From positions 39,519 through 103,518 of IMG/VR virus record IMGVR_UViG_3300031857_000057: a stretch of 64,000 nucleotides of DNA, one strand, 5' to 3'. The notes beneath the pieces were generated by a model. That model searched no databases. It worked only from the letters and a program-made list of their open reading frames with translations, and was not told where the DNA came from. The translations under genes and the position numbers were made by a program. The DNA is from a virus. How positions within the stretch are numbered: position 1 is the stretch's first letter; each line of letters begins with the position of its first letter. Below, in pieces: positions 17,886-26,707 of the stretch.

Positions 17886-18411
17886 GGTAGAACTTATTAA
17901 TCATCTTGATGAAGTAAACCGTGTTGTAGAAGAATATTTAAAAGGTAATGATGCTACCAGAATCTCTAAAGATTTGGGTATGCCGAGGACTCGTGTTGTT
18001 GCCCATCTTGATGAGTGGAAGCGTATGGCTTCAGATAATAGTGCAATTCGTGCTAGAGCTAAAGAGGCATTAGCTGGAGCAGATGCACATTACAATAAGC
18101 TTATTACCAAAGCATATGAAGTTATTGAGGATGCTACAACTACAGCAAATCTAAATGCAAAAACTGCTGGTATTAAACTTGTAATGGATATTGAATCTAA
18201 GCGTATTGATATGTTACAAAAGGCAGGCTTATTAGAAAATAAAGAACTAGCAGAAGAGATGGTTGAGATAGAAAAAAGACAAGAGGTATTGGTTAATATC
18301 CTAAAAGACATTGCATCATCACATCCAGAGGTTAGAGATCTTATTATGCAAAGGCTGTCAAGTATTGCCAGAGAAGGTGAAGTGATTACAGTTGTCCACG
18401 ATGTTCAATGA
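17872..18411 (+). CDS. Probable terminase small subunit
   Basis: 179 residues, helical. The N-terminal ~50 residues contain a helix-turn-helix (DATRISKDLGMPRTRVVAHL) for recognising the packaging site; the remainder is coiled coil suited to oligomer formation. Directly precedes and overlaps the large subunit by 11 nt, the usual gene order. Assigned from architecture and position rather than sequence signature. Confidence 0.65.
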   Translation: MTNTEVELINHLDEVNRVVEEYLKGNDATRISKDLGMPRTRVVAHLDEWKRMASDNSAIRARAKEALAGADAHYNKLITKAYEVIEDATTTANLNAKTAGIKLVMDIESKRIDMLQKAGLLENKELAEEMVEIEKRQEVLVNILKDIASSHPEVRDLIMQRLSSIAREGEVITVVHDVQ

Positions 18412-20173
18412 TTTTCTTGAAGCGCTAGAAGATAATCATTTTGAAGAAAAGCCAGTAGATGTAGTAACATTTGTTGAGTCTTCAGAATATTTGGGACAAC
18501 CACCCCTATCTAAAATACAGTATGAAATAGTTGAGGCCATGAGCCAAATATATCGTAAGCCTGAGCTACAAATTCTGATGGGAACAGAAGCAGGAGCAAG
18601 ACATTATGACAAATATACTAAAAATGAAATCATCCTTCAACTTGGCAAGGGTAGTGGTAAAGACCATACTTCTACCGTTGCTTGTGCTTATGTTGTGTAT
18701 AAACTATTATGTCTTAAAGATCCTGCCAGATATTTCGGAAAGCCACCAGGAGATGCCATAGACATTATCAATGTCGCTATTAACGCTGAACAAGCAAAGA
18801 ATGTTTTCTTCAAAGGTTTTAGAAATAAAATTGAAAAGTCACCGTGGTTTGCTGGAAAATATGATCCTAAAGTAAACTCAATTACTTTTAATAAATCAAT
18901 AACTGTTTATTCAGGTCATTCAGAACGTGAGTCACATGAAGGTCTAAATTTATTTATGGCAGTACTTGATGAAATATCTGGATTTGCTACTGAGGTTGGA
19001 ACTGGCAATGATCAAGGAAAAACTGCTGACAATATTTATAAAGCATTTCGTGGTACTGTAGATTCTCGTTTTCCTGATTTAGGCAAAGTAGTTCTTCTTT
19101 CATTTCCCCGATATCAAGGTGACTTTATTTCAAAGCGGTATGAAGATGTTATTATGGACAAAGACACTCTTGAACGTAGATATAAGTTTGTTATTAATGA
19201 AGAGTTGCCAGAAGGACCAGACAATGAATTTGAAATTGTTTGGGAAGAAGATCATATAAAATCATACAAATATCCTAGAATGTTTGCACTAAAACGTCCA
19301 ACATGGGAAGTAAATCCTACTAGAAAGATTGATGATTTTAAGATTGCATTTTTGACAGATCCTGGAGATGCAATGATGAGATTCCTTTGTACTCCAACAT
19401 ACTCTTCTGATGCATTCTTTAAGCAAAGAGATAAGTTGGAAAAGTGTATGACGCTTAGAAATCCATTGGATAATCACAGACGTTTTGATTCAAACTTTAA
19501 GCCAGATCCAGATAAAACATATTATATTCATGCTGACCTTGCTCAAAAACATGACAAGTGCGCTGTTGCTATTGCACATGTTGAACGATGGGTAAACATT
19601 CAAGTAATAAAAGATTACGAACAGGTAGCTCCTGTAGTTGTTGTTGATGCTGTAGCTTGGTGGGAACCTAAGATAGAAGGCCCAGTTGATTTATCAGAAG
19701 TTAAAAAATGGATTATGAATCTTCGTAGAGAAGGTTTTAATGTTGGAATGGTTACATTTGACCGATGGCAATCATTTGATATACAACAAGAATTAAAAGC
19801 AGTAGGCATGAGAACTGATACTGTTTCGGTAGCTAAAAAACACTACGAAGATCTTGCTATGATGATATACGAAGAGCGTGTTGCAATGCCAATGCTGCCA
19901 ATTCTATTAGAAGAAATGTCTGAACTAAAGATAACAGATAATGGCAAAAGAGTAGATCACCCTAGAAAGAAATCTAAGGACTTAGCAGATGCTGTATGCG
20001 GAGCGGTATTTGGAGCTATATCGCATACAAGTAGAGACTCTAACATAGAAATAGAAGTCCATACATGGTCTTCTGCCTCCCGACTTGCAGAACAAAATAA
20101 GGGTATGGTAGAATTGGACAAGGAAATTCCTGACGACGTTATGGACTTTCTAGACGAATATAAACTAATATAA
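18401..20173 (+). CDS. terL: Terminase large subunit
   Basis: 590 residues from the ATG at 18401 (a TTG at 18392 is also in frame). ATPase domain: P-loop 'LGKGSGKDHTS' at 81-91, Walker B 'FMAVLDEISG' near 186-195. Nuclease domain: 'YYIHADLAQKHDKCAVA' near 375, 'VTFDRWQS' near 450 and 'KSKDLADAVCGAVFGA' near 535. Packages the genome into proheads and cuts concatemers. It lies about 14 kb downstream of the tail genes, so the structural module is split around replication. Confidence 0.92.
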   Translation: MFNDFLEALEDNHFEEKPVDVVTFVESSEYLGQPPLSKIQYEIVEAMSQIYRKPELQILMGTEAGARHYDKYTKNEIILQLGKGSGKDHTSTVACAYVVYKLLCLKDPARYFGKPPGDAIDIINVAINAEQAKNVFFKGFRNKIEKSPWFAGKYDPKVNSITFNKSITVYSGHSERESHEGLNLFMAVLDEISGFATEVGTGNDQGKTADNIYKAFRGTVDSRFPDLGKVVLLSFPRYQGDFISKRYEDVIMDKDTLERRYKFVINEELPEGPDNEFEIVWEEDHIKSYKYPRMFALKRPTWEVNPTRKIDDFKIAFLTDPGDAMMRFLCTPTYSSDAFFKQRDKLEKCMTLRNPLDNHRRFDSNFKPDPDKTYYIHADLAQKHDKCAVAIAHVERWVNIQVIKDYEQVAPVVVVDAVAWWEPKIEGPVDLSEVKKWIMNLRREGFNVGMVTFDRWQSFDIQQELKAVGMRTDTVSVAKKHYEDLAMMIYEERVAMPMLPILLEEMSELKITDNGKRVDHPRKKSKDLADAVCGAVFGAISHTSRDSNIEIEVHTWSSASRLAEQNKGMVELDKEIPDDVMDFLDEYKLI

Positions 20174-20185
20174 ACAAGGAGAAAA

Positions 20186-21922
20186 ATGAATTCATTGAAG
20201 AAGATTGCTATGATCTTGGCTGCAGCCTTGACATTTGGCACATTTTCTGCGATTCCATCTAACTCTGCAGTTCTTGCTGATAGCTTTGCTATTGATGCAG
20301 TTGCAGATACGATTTCGGCAGGCGAGACCGCAACAGCAGTTGTAACTCTCACCTTTATTGCAGAAAATTCTGGCGATACCGTTTCTGTTCTCTCCCTTGT
20401 ATCAAGTCAACCAACAGGTGCTGGTAAGTCTGCTGTTCTTTCTGTAGCAGAAACATCCAGTTCAGTTGTTACTCTTGGTGGGGGGAACACATCTGCTGAT
20501 ATTAGCTCAACAGTTAATGCAGCAGCACAAATTACTGCTAAGCTCAATGTTGCACTTGTTGCACCATCTGCTGCAGGAACATATGTTGTAAATTTGTATC
20601 CAGTATTAAAGAGCTCTGGTGGTCGCATTACGGCATCACCGTTGGTCTGGACTGTGACAGTAAATGCATTAGACCTAAAGGCTTCTGCAACAACATCTAC
20701 ATCTATTATTAATAAGGGTGAGACAATTTCTGCAACTGCAGATGCTACAGTCTTTGCTTCAAAGACAGTATCTTCTGATGCAGCAGCAGTTATTGTTGTA
20801 ACTCAAAAGAACGTTGCAGGTGGAAATGCCTCAGAGTCTCTTACAGTAACAGTCTCTGGTCCTGGACTTCTTGGACATGGATCAAACCATGCAACCATGA
20901 CGGGATCTGTTCGTGCAATGGTTGTACCAGCAGGAAATTACATTGGTGTATTTTCTGACGGTACTGCTGGAGTTGGAACAGTAACTATCACATCTGCTTC
21001 AAATGTTGTTCTTGCTACGGAGAAGGTAACATTCTTTGGCGACATTGCTAAGATTGTTGCTACTGCTGCAAAGCCAGTACTTACTGTTGGATCAAATGCT
21101 GATGCTATTACAGCAGTTGCATACGATGCTAATGGGGTTGTCGTTGGTAGTGGAACATTGCTTGCAACATCAGATACGCTTGGTGTAGTCAGCAACTCTG
21201 CAACATCCGCAACTATTGTTGATGGTGTAGCAAAGTTTAATCTTACTGGTGTAAGAACTGGTAATGCAAAGGTAGGGGTTTACTCTGGATCTATTGCAGA
21301 TACTGCTTCTGTTCGTGTTGAAGGTGCTGCTGCTAAGGTAGTAATTGCCTTTGATAAGAAGCAATATACCCCAGGTGAGGCAGCAGTTATTACTGTTTCT
21401 GTAACAGATGCTGCAGGTCTTGCACTTACTGGTCAAACATTTGCAAATCTGTTTGCAACAGGTGGAATTTCTACATCCTATGCATTCGGATCAGCAAGTG
21501 ATGTTATTACTGGTGTTTCTGTAACTACAGATACAACAACAGCAACCAAGACATTTAAGGTATTTATGCCTTCTGCTGAAGGAGATGTTGTTATTTCTGC
21601 CACTGGTGGAACTTCTCTGGTTGAGGCAGGACGTGTAGTGATTCGTGATACTGCGACAGTATTTAATCCTGCACGACAAGCTTCTGATGAGGCACTTGCT
21701 GCAGCACAGGCTGCAACAGATGCTGCAGTAGATGCAACTAAGGCTGCAACTTCTGCTCAGGAAGCCGCTGACAAGGCTGCTCTTGCTTCTGCAGAGGCTG
21801 CTAAAGCTGCACAGGATGCACTAACAGCAGTTAACACTCTTGCACTTGAGGTAGCAAAGATTGTTAAGCAAATTACTGCAATGCAAAAGACAATTAACGC
21901 AATTGCTAAAAAGCTAAAGTAA
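20186..21922 (+). CDS. Large exported protein with Ig-like repeats and Ala-rich coiled coil
   Basis: 578 residues with a good AAGGAG site. Residues 1-30 form a signal peptide (MNSLKKIAMILAAALTFGTF, cleavage near SNSA). Several beta-sandwich, Ig-like segments follow (about 35-480), then an alanine-rich helix (about 485-578) forming a likely coiled coil. More GC-rich codon use than neighbouring genes. An exported, non-enzymatic surface or envelope protein is unusual in a phage; it could be a host-surface modifier, a decoration protein or a lysis factor. A rho-independent terminator follows. Confidence 0.75.
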   Translation: MNSLKKIAMILAAALTFGTFSAIPSNSAVLADSFAIDAVADTISAGETATAVVTLTFIAENSGDTVSVLSLVSSQPTGAGKSAVLSVAETSSSVVTLGGGNTSADISSTVNAAAQITAKLNVALVAPSAAGTYVVNLYPVLKSSGGRITASPLVWTVTVNALDLKASATTSTSIINKGETISATADATVFASKTVSSDAAAVIVVTQKNVAGGNASESLTVTVSGPGLLGHGSNHATMTGSVRAMVVPAGNYIGVFSDGTAGVGTVTITSASNVVLATEKVTFFGDIAKIVATAAKPVLTVGSNADAITAVAYDANGVVVGSGTLLATSDTLGVVSNSATSATIVDGVAKFNLTGVRTGNAKVGVYSGSIADTASVRVEGAAAKVVIAFDKKQYTPGEAAVITVSVTDAAGLALTGQTFANLFATGGISTSYAFGSASDVITGVSVTTDTTTATKTFKVFMPSAEGDVVISATGGTSLVEAGRVVIRDTATVFNPARQASDEALAAAQAATDAAVDATKAATSAQEAADKAALASAEAAKAAQDALTAVNTLALEVAKIVKQITAMQKTINAIAKKLK

Positions 21923-21936
21923 TTAGCTTATAAAAT

Positions 21937-21964
21937 GGGGGCAGGGAAACTTGCCCCCTTTTTT
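21937..21964 (+). terminator. Rho-independent terminator after the exported protein
   Basis: GGGGGCA pairs with TGCCCCC (21952-21958) around an 8-nt loop and is followed by TTTTTT. Confidence 0.85.
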
Positions 21965-21983
21965 ATTGCAAAAAATTAAATAA

Positions 21984-21992
21984 TGATATAAT
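21984..21992 (+). promoter_or_regulatory. Extended -10 promoter before the PA14 gene
   Basis: TGA-TATAAT; a TTGCAA at 21966 is 15 nt upstream, short for a -35. The start near 21999 gives a leader of about 12 nt before the ATG at 22011. Confidence 0.6.
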
Positions 21993-22010
21993 TACACCTA
22001 GGTAGCCCTT

Positions 22011-24437
22011 ATGAACTATATTCGTAAGTTATTCAGAATACTAATTGTTTCGGGGCTAGTAATAACGACTTCTCTTTTTGGCATGTATGCAGCAGAAGCC
22101 AATACACAGATAGATCAAATTCAATCCCAACTCGCTGGTTTAGATCCAGTAACAGATGATATTAAAGCGGCCATATCAAATATTCAAGGCGCAATAAATA
22201 AATCAAATCAATTAAAAAATCAATTAGATTCTGCTATTGAGACTGATAAGAAAAACAAAGAACTTTTAGCAAAGTCAGAAGAAGAGCTTGAACAATCAAA
22301 AGAAGAGTTAGATCTATCTACATCAGAACTTGAAGAGGCTAAATCAACTCTTGAAGAAGCCCTAGCAAAATACAATGAAAAAGAAGCGGAATTAAAAGAA
22401 AAGCTTGATTTAATAGAGTCAATAAAGTCTACTCTAGTATCTGAAAAGGAAAAGTTAGATGCTAAAAAGGCTGAAATAGTAGTGGTTATAGAACAGATCA
22501 AAAATAAGCAAGATCTTGTATCTGGAACAAAATCTGCTATAGCAAGTCTTGAGTCCTCTATATCTGCTTTAAATGGTTCAATCAATAGCCAGTCTACAGT
22601 GGTAAATAATATTAAGTCAGAAGTTGATTCTTTAAATACAACTATATCATCTTTGACTACCGCAATAACAAACCAACAGTCTGTTGTTTCTACCGCACAA
22701 TCAGAATATAATGTTACACAGTCAGCATTAACTTCTGCAACAAACGCAGTTAGCAGTCAGGAAACTGTTGTTGCTACCGCTCTTACAAATAAAACTAATG
22801 CAGAAAATGCAGTTAATAATGCTGGATCAACAGGACTTCAATATACTGTATATGATCTATTGAGGGATGGCTATGTTAATGGACAGCATATAGCAGTGCC
22901 TGGTTCTGTAATATGTACTGGCGTTTTGAATTCGGGCTCTATGAATCTTCCAGTATGTGGTAATAGATACTATGATGTTATTGTTAAATTTACTGGAAAA
23001 ATTACTGTACCATCACACTGGACTTCTACTAAGTTTGCAGGATATACAGATGACGGGTTTAGAATGTATGTGAACGGAAACCTTGCAGTAAATAATTGGG
23101 TAGAGCAAGGAACAACATGGAGCGCTTATTCTCCTATATATGATGTAAGTGTAAATAAAACTTTAAATGTAGAAATTTGGTGGTACAACGGAGGTGGGCC
23201 AGGAAGTTATTTGCTGGGATGGGCAATTCCTGGAGGATTTACTACGGCAGGATGTGACTATACTGGAGGCTGGGGTGTAGCATTTAGCTGTAATTTAAAT
23301 ACATTCTCACACGGAGCAGCACCAACACAAGAACAATTAGATGCTAGGGATACAGCAACCGCATTATATAATGTTGAAAATGCTACATTGCAATCATATA
23401 TTCAGGCAAAATCGGTAGCACAATCAAATCATGACACCAAGACTGCCACTCTAAGTTCTGCTAATTCAACGTTAGCTTCTTTGATATCTCAAAAAAATAG
23501 TGCACAGTCTAGCCTATCTACAGCCTCATCTAATCTTGAAAAAGAACAGGTAACGTTAGATAAATTATTAGCTGATAGCAATGCTTTAAAAAATAATCTG
23601 ACGGAAAAACAAAATGAATTAGCCAAACAAGAGGCAGAGCTTGCAGAATTAGAATCCAATAAAACTACTTTAGAATCAGAACAATCTAGCATAGAATCAG
23701 AAATATCTAATAAAGAAACAGAGTTGTCTGCCGAAGAATCAAATTCACAAAACTTGACGGAAGAAAAATCTTCCTTATATTTAGAATATCAAACAAAAGA
23801 AACTGAAAAAACAACGGCAGAATCTAAATTAGAATCATCTAAATCTAGAGTAGAAAAAGCAGAAACAGATTTTGCAAATAAGACAACTGAATCTGAAAAT
23901 TCAGAGAAAAAAATAGAAGACACAGAGGCAGAAAAAGAATCGGTAGAAGATGAAATATCAGACTTATCTTCATCAACACAAGATCTTATTGCTAAAACTA
24001 AAGAAGAGCAGAGGCTTGCAAAAATAGAAGAGGCTAAAGAAGAAGCTAGAGAAGCTGCAGAATCTGGCGGGGTAATTACGGAAGAACAAAAAGAACTTAT
24101 AGTAAATGCATTATTTGAAAATGCTGGCGGGAATCCGATAACAGCAGAAGCAATAGCAGAATCTGGTATAGATTATGAAGATCTACCACCAGATACTCCA
24201 GTTGAATTAGAAAATGGTGTAGTGCTAACTGCTGAAGTTGCAGATGCCCTTGAAGTATTTGAAGATGTAGGAGAGTTATTCTCTGAGGTATTTTCTGATC
24301 CAGGCAAAGTCTTGATGGCTTTTGCTAATGTGGGTGCGGATATGTCTCCAGAGGTTAGAGAGAAGGCTGAGGATATAGTAGTTGTCACAGTCATAGTGGG
24401 GCAAATTGTAGTAGCAGGATCAATACTTAGGAGGTAA
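22011..24437 (+). CDS. Exported coiled-coil protein with central PA14-like domain and C-terminal membrane anchor
   Basis: 808 residues. Signal peptide (1-32, hydrophobic core ILIVSGLVITTSLF), a long coiled coil (35-270), a PA14-like beta domain at about 275-440 ('KFTGKITVPSHW', 'FAGYTDDGFRMYVNG', 'LNVEIWWYNGG'), another long coiled coil (445-680) and a C-terminal hydrophobic helix (VVVTVIVGQIVVAGSIL) with basic end. PA14 domains bind carbohydrate. It resembles a surface-anchored, rod-like adhesin or superinfection-exclusion factor exposed on the infected cell, or a virion-associated stalk. Function unproven. Confidence 0.75.
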   Translation: MNYIRKLFRILIVSGLVITTSLFGMYAAEANTQIDQIQSQLAGLDPVTDDIKAAISNIQGAINKSNQLKNQLDSAIETDKKNKELLAKSEEELEQSKEELDLSTSELEEAKSTLEEALAKYNEKEAELKEKLDLIESIKSTLVSEKEKLDAKKAEIVVVIEQIKNKQDLVSGTKSAIASLESSISALNGSINSQSTVVNNIKSEVDSLNTTISSLTTAITNQQSVVSTAQSEYNVTQSALTSATNAVSSQETVVATALTNKTNAENAVNNAGSTGLQYTVYDLLRDGYVNGQHIAVPGSVICTGVLNSGSMNLPVCGNRYYDVIVKFTGKITVPSHWTSTKFAGYTDDGFRMYVNGNLAVNNWVEQGTTWSAYSPIYDVSVNKTLNVEIWWYNGGGPGSYLLGWAIPGGFTTAGCDYTGGWGVAFSCNLNTFSHGAAPTQEQLDARDTATALYNVENATLQSYIQAKSVAQSNHDTKTATLSSANSTLASLISQKNSAQSSLSTASSNLEKEQVTLDKLLADSNALKNNLTEKQNELAKQEAELAELESNKTTLESEQSSIESEISNKETELSAEESNSQNLTEEKSSLYLEYQTKETEKTTAESKLESSKSRVEKAETDFANKTTESENSEKKIEDTEAEKESVEDEISDLSSSTQDLIAKTKEEQRLAKIEEAKEEAREAAESGGVITEEQKELIVNALFENAGGNPITAEAIAESGIDYEDLPPDTPVELENGVVLTAEVADALEVFEDVGELFSEVFSDPGKVLMAFANVGADMSPEVREKAEDIVVVTVIVGQIVVAGSILRR

Positions 24438-24440
24438 GAA

Positions 24441-24623
24441 ATGAAATGGATTAAAGACAGGGTGCTGGCTATCCTTAATGAAAACTTCACCTTCCTAGGC
24501 TTTTTTGTTGCGTGGGTAGTATTAGAGGGCAGTGCAAAGACAGTCGTAGGATATGTGACATTATTATCAATAGCCCTCTGGTTCCTTACCATTGGTGTCC
24601 GAGCAAGGGCAGAAGAAGAATAG
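24441..24623 (+). CDS. Small membrane protein
   Basis: 60 residues with a strong GGAGG before the ATG. Two hydrophobic segments (FTFLGFFVAWVVLEG and VVGYVTLLSIALWFLTIG) and an acidic end. Begins the lysis-like gene group; could be a holin or an antiholin. No family recognised. Confidence 0.7.
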   Translation: MKWIKDRVLAILNENFTFLGFFVAWVVLEGSAKTVVGYVTLLSIALWFLTIGVRARAEEE

Positions 24624-24632
24624 TGTTATAAT
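24624..24632 (+). promoter_or_regulatory. Leaderless-type promoter for the lipoprotein gene
   Basis: TGT-TATAAT followed by 7 nt and the ATG at 24640, so the transcript would start at or 1 nt before the start codon. Confidence 0.6.
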
Positions 24633-24639
24633 GGAGGCT

Positions 24640-24873
24640 ATGAAGATCTCAAAAATATTAGCCTCCATATTTTTGGTAGTAGCATTATCAAGCTGCGGGT
24701 ACGATGGGCACTATAGATATCCATGCCAGGATCCTGCTAATTGGAATACAGAAGATTGCAAGCCCCCAATATGTACTGCTAATGGGGCATGTCCAGAAGA
24801 TTTAGTGGGTACCGATGTAGTTGATGGTACAATAGATGAGACGGTAGTAGAGGAAGAAACAACAAATGAGTAA
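24640..24873 (+). CDS. Small lipoprotein
   Basis: 77 residues. The lipoprotein signal is clear: basic N-terminus, hydrophobic core and lipobox LSSC at about residue 20. The mature part has three further cysteines and an acidic tail (TIDETVVEEETTNE). The ATG at 24640 is preferred to 24631 because the -10 element ends 7 nt before it. Phage lipoproteins commonly block superinfection or act in lysis; either is possible in this position next to the holin-like and endolysin genes. Confidence 0.7.
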   Translation: MKISKILASIFLVVALSSCGYDGHYRYPCQDPANWNTEDCKPPICTANGACPEDLVGTDVVDGTIDETVVEEETTNE

Positions 24874-25267
24874 ATCAAGATATACATCAGCTGAATTAGA
24901 TGCACGGCTAAAGTTTGCTCTGGGCATAATGCTTGGGGTTATTTTATTATCAACAACACTTGGCATTCTTTATGCCCTTATATTTGTAACTCAGCCAGTA
25001 AATGCACAGTCTGAAAATGACAAGATGTTCTTTAATGTTCTTGGTAGTGTTGCTACATTTATTACTGGTACCCTCGCAGGTTTGCTCATTGGTAAAAGCG
25101 GTGCACAAGAAATGAAAGACGCAATGGCAGATCAAGCAAATATTTCTGCTTCAACTGAAGAAGAGGCACCAGCTATTCAGGAAATAACGGAAGAGATCCC
25201 CACTGGAAAACCAGAAGGCGAAATGCCAGAAGAAACAGAAGTTGATGAAGACTGGGACAAAGACTAA
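24866..25267 (+). CDS. Two-TM membrane protein, candidate holin
   Basis: 133 residues: TM1 (LGIMLGVILLSTTLGILYALIF) at about 17-40 and TM2 (VLGSVATFITGTLAGLLIG) at about 58-78, then a strongly acidic tail. Overlaps the lipoprotein gene by 8 nt and abuts the next membrane gene. Position before the endolysin supports a lysis role; no specific family match. Confidence 0.6.
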   Translation: MSKSRYTSAELDARLKFALGIMLGVILLSTTLGILYALIFVTQPVNAQSENDKMFFNVLGSVATFITGTLAGLLIGKSGAQEMKDAMADQANISASTEEEAPAIQEITEEIPTGKPEGEMPEETEVDEDWDKD

Positions 25268-25488
25268 TGAAAATTAAAGATAAATTAATGGTTTACATTA
25301 CTCTAGGAATCTTAGGCTTTATAGGGCTTGTTGTTATAGGTGAATATGCTTCAATGCTTGCACAACAATTTACTTCAGGTGAAAAATATAGTACCAATGA
25401 AGACGCAATCGCTTTAGTACAAAATGCTTTAGTGGGTCTTATTGGAATTATCGGCGGATATTTTGCTGGTAAAGTGAAAGAGGATTAA
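25267..25488 (+). CDS. Small two-TM protein, candidate holin
   Basis: 73 residues with two hydrophobic helices (VYITLGILGFIGLVVIGEY and ALVGLIGIIGGYFAGK). It overlaps the upstream gene by 1 nt and ends 2 nt before the endolysin. Size, topology and gene order make this the most likely holin in the cluster. Confidence 0.6.
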   Translation: MKIKDKLMVYITLGILGFIGLVVIGEYASMLAQQFTSGEKYSTNEDAIALVQNALVGLIGIIGGYFAGKVKED

Positions 25489-25490
25489 TC

Positions 25491-26114
25491 ATGGCAGAAA
25501 TGGGAACAGCAGCCAAACTTATTGAAATTGCAAAGGGTGAGCTTGGAGTTATTGAAGGCCCTCGTGATAATGAGACTAAGTATGGCAAATTTACTAAGGC
25601 AAACTTTCAACCATGGTGTGGATCATTTGTTATGTGGTGCGCTGATCAAGCTGGCGTAAAGGTTCCTAATACTGTATACACACCATCAGGAGCAGCAGCA
25701 TTTAAGAAAGCTGGCAAATGGATTGACGGAGATATTGCAGATCCAGAGGCAGGCGATATAGCCTATTTTGATTTCCCTGCTGATGGCGTAGATCGTATCT
25801 CACATGTTGGGATTGTTATCAAAGACAACGAAGATGGAACTGTTTGGTGCATTGAAGGAAACACCACTAATCGTAAAGGCGGAAGCCAGCGAAATGGTGG
25901 AGAAGTTTGTAAGCAGCTTCGTGCATATAAGAAAAATAAAAAAGGTGTTCAGATTTCTATAGTTGGATTTGGTCGCCCTAAGTTTAAGGGTGGGGCAGCC
26001 AAGCAAGACGCATCATTGACAGCTACAGAAGAAAAAACATTTGGTATAAAAGATGAAGATCTTAAGCAGTCAGATACTAAAAAGTGTCCAACATGTGGAC
26101 AAGCAGTAAAATAG
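25491..26114 (+). CDS. Endolysin with CHAP domain
   Basis: 207 residues. CHAP amidase/peptidase domain at about 5-160: catalytic Cys43 (PWCGSFVMWCADQ), His near 104 (RISHVGIVI) and a polar residue in 'CIEGNTTNR'. Cleaves peptidoglycan at the end of infection. The C-terminal ~45 residues hold a short motif (SLTATEEKTFGIKDEDL) shared with the gene at 36833, and a C-x2-C pair (KKCPTCGQ). Follows the holin-like genes. Confidence 0.82.
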   Translation: MAEMGTAAKLIEIAKGELGVIEGPRDNETKYGKFTKANFQPWCGSFVMWCADQAGVKVPNTVYTPSGAAAFKKAGKWIDGDIADPEAGDIAYFDFPADGVDRISHVGIVIKDNEDGTVWCIEGNTTNRKGGSQRNGGEVCKQLRAYKKNKKGVQISIVGFGRPKFKGGAAKQDASLTATEEKTFGIKDEDLKQSDTKKCPTCGQAVK

Positions 26115-26119
26115 CATAC

Positions 26120-26148
26120 TTGACGATATAAAAATCTTTTGATATACT
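26120..26148 (+). promoter_or_regulatory. Sigma70-like promoter, TTGACG-17-TATACT
   Basis: TTGACG at 26120-26125, 17-nt spacer and TATACT at 26143-26148 with TGA before it. Start near 26155, about 16 nt before the ATG, with AGGGG in the leader. Confidence 0.8.
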
Positions 26149-26170
26149 AGTTAAGAAGCTAGGGGTAAGC

Positions 26171-26692
26171 ATGACTTGTATCGCTGCAATAATCAAAGAC
26201 GGCAAAGCATATATGGCTGGTGAAAGAGCCGTTACTGATGATTCGCATATATCTAAGATAGATACACCAAAAATATGGAAGACTGGTGATTATCTTATGG
26301 GATATTGCGGTGGTCTTGAAGCACAAATAATACAAAATAACTTTAAACCTCCTGCCGTTGAGGGCAATGTGGACAAGTTTATGCGTACAAAATTTCTTGA
26401 ATCTATTAAGGCATTTTATGATAAGTGGGGAATGAGAGTTGAAAAAGAATCAGAATTATCTTTACTTATATGTGTAAAAGGCAGAATGTTTGAACATGAA
26501 ACGGCAACACTTGCAATGATTTCCTATGATTCGCATTTTCATGCCATAGGATCAGGTTCGGCTTATGCTTTGGGCTCTCTTCATGCTACCCAAAACTATA
26601 AAGACCCAAAGCGTAGGCTGACTCAAGCTCTTGATGCTGCAATAATGTATAGCCCACAATGCCTTTACCCAGTTGACTTTCTTAGCAAGTAG
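26171..26692 (+). CDS. Proteasome-beta/HslV-like Ntn hydrolase
   Basis: 173 residues. The N-terminus 'MTCIAAIIKDGKAYMAGER' matches the start of the proteasome-beta/HslV fold; after Met removal Thr2 (or Cys3) would be the nucleophile. Conserved-type strands include 'YLMGYCGGLEAQ' and 'FHAIGSGSAYALGSLHA' (the GSG...A motif of the family). It has its own promoter. Could be a protease acting on host proteins or a modified virion or regulatory Ntn enzyme. Actinobacterial hosts carry 20S proteasomes, which fits. Confidence 0.72.
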   Translation: MTCIAAIIKDGKAYMAGERAVTDDSHISKIDTPKIWKTGDYLMGYCGGLEAQIIQNNFKPPAVEGNVDKFMRTKFLESIKAFYDKWGMRVEKESELSLLICVKGRMFEHETATLAMISYDSHFHAIGSGSAYALGSLHATQNYKDPKRRLTQALDAAIMYSPQCLYPVDFLSK

Positions 26693-26701
26693 TTGTAGAA
26701 T
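26673..26701 (+). promoter_or_regulatory. Leaderless promoter TTGACT-17-TAGAAT
   Basis: TTGACT at 26673-26678 and TAGAAT at 26696-26701, then exactly 6 nt to the ATG at 26708; transcript would begin at the start codon. Confidence 0.75.
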
Positions 26702-26707
26702 ATATAT

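Noticed and set aside
22220-22585. 121-residue reverse frame inside the PA14 protein gene
   Set aside because: Ser/Phe-rich shadow of Glu/Lys coiled-coil codons; no promoter or start signal.
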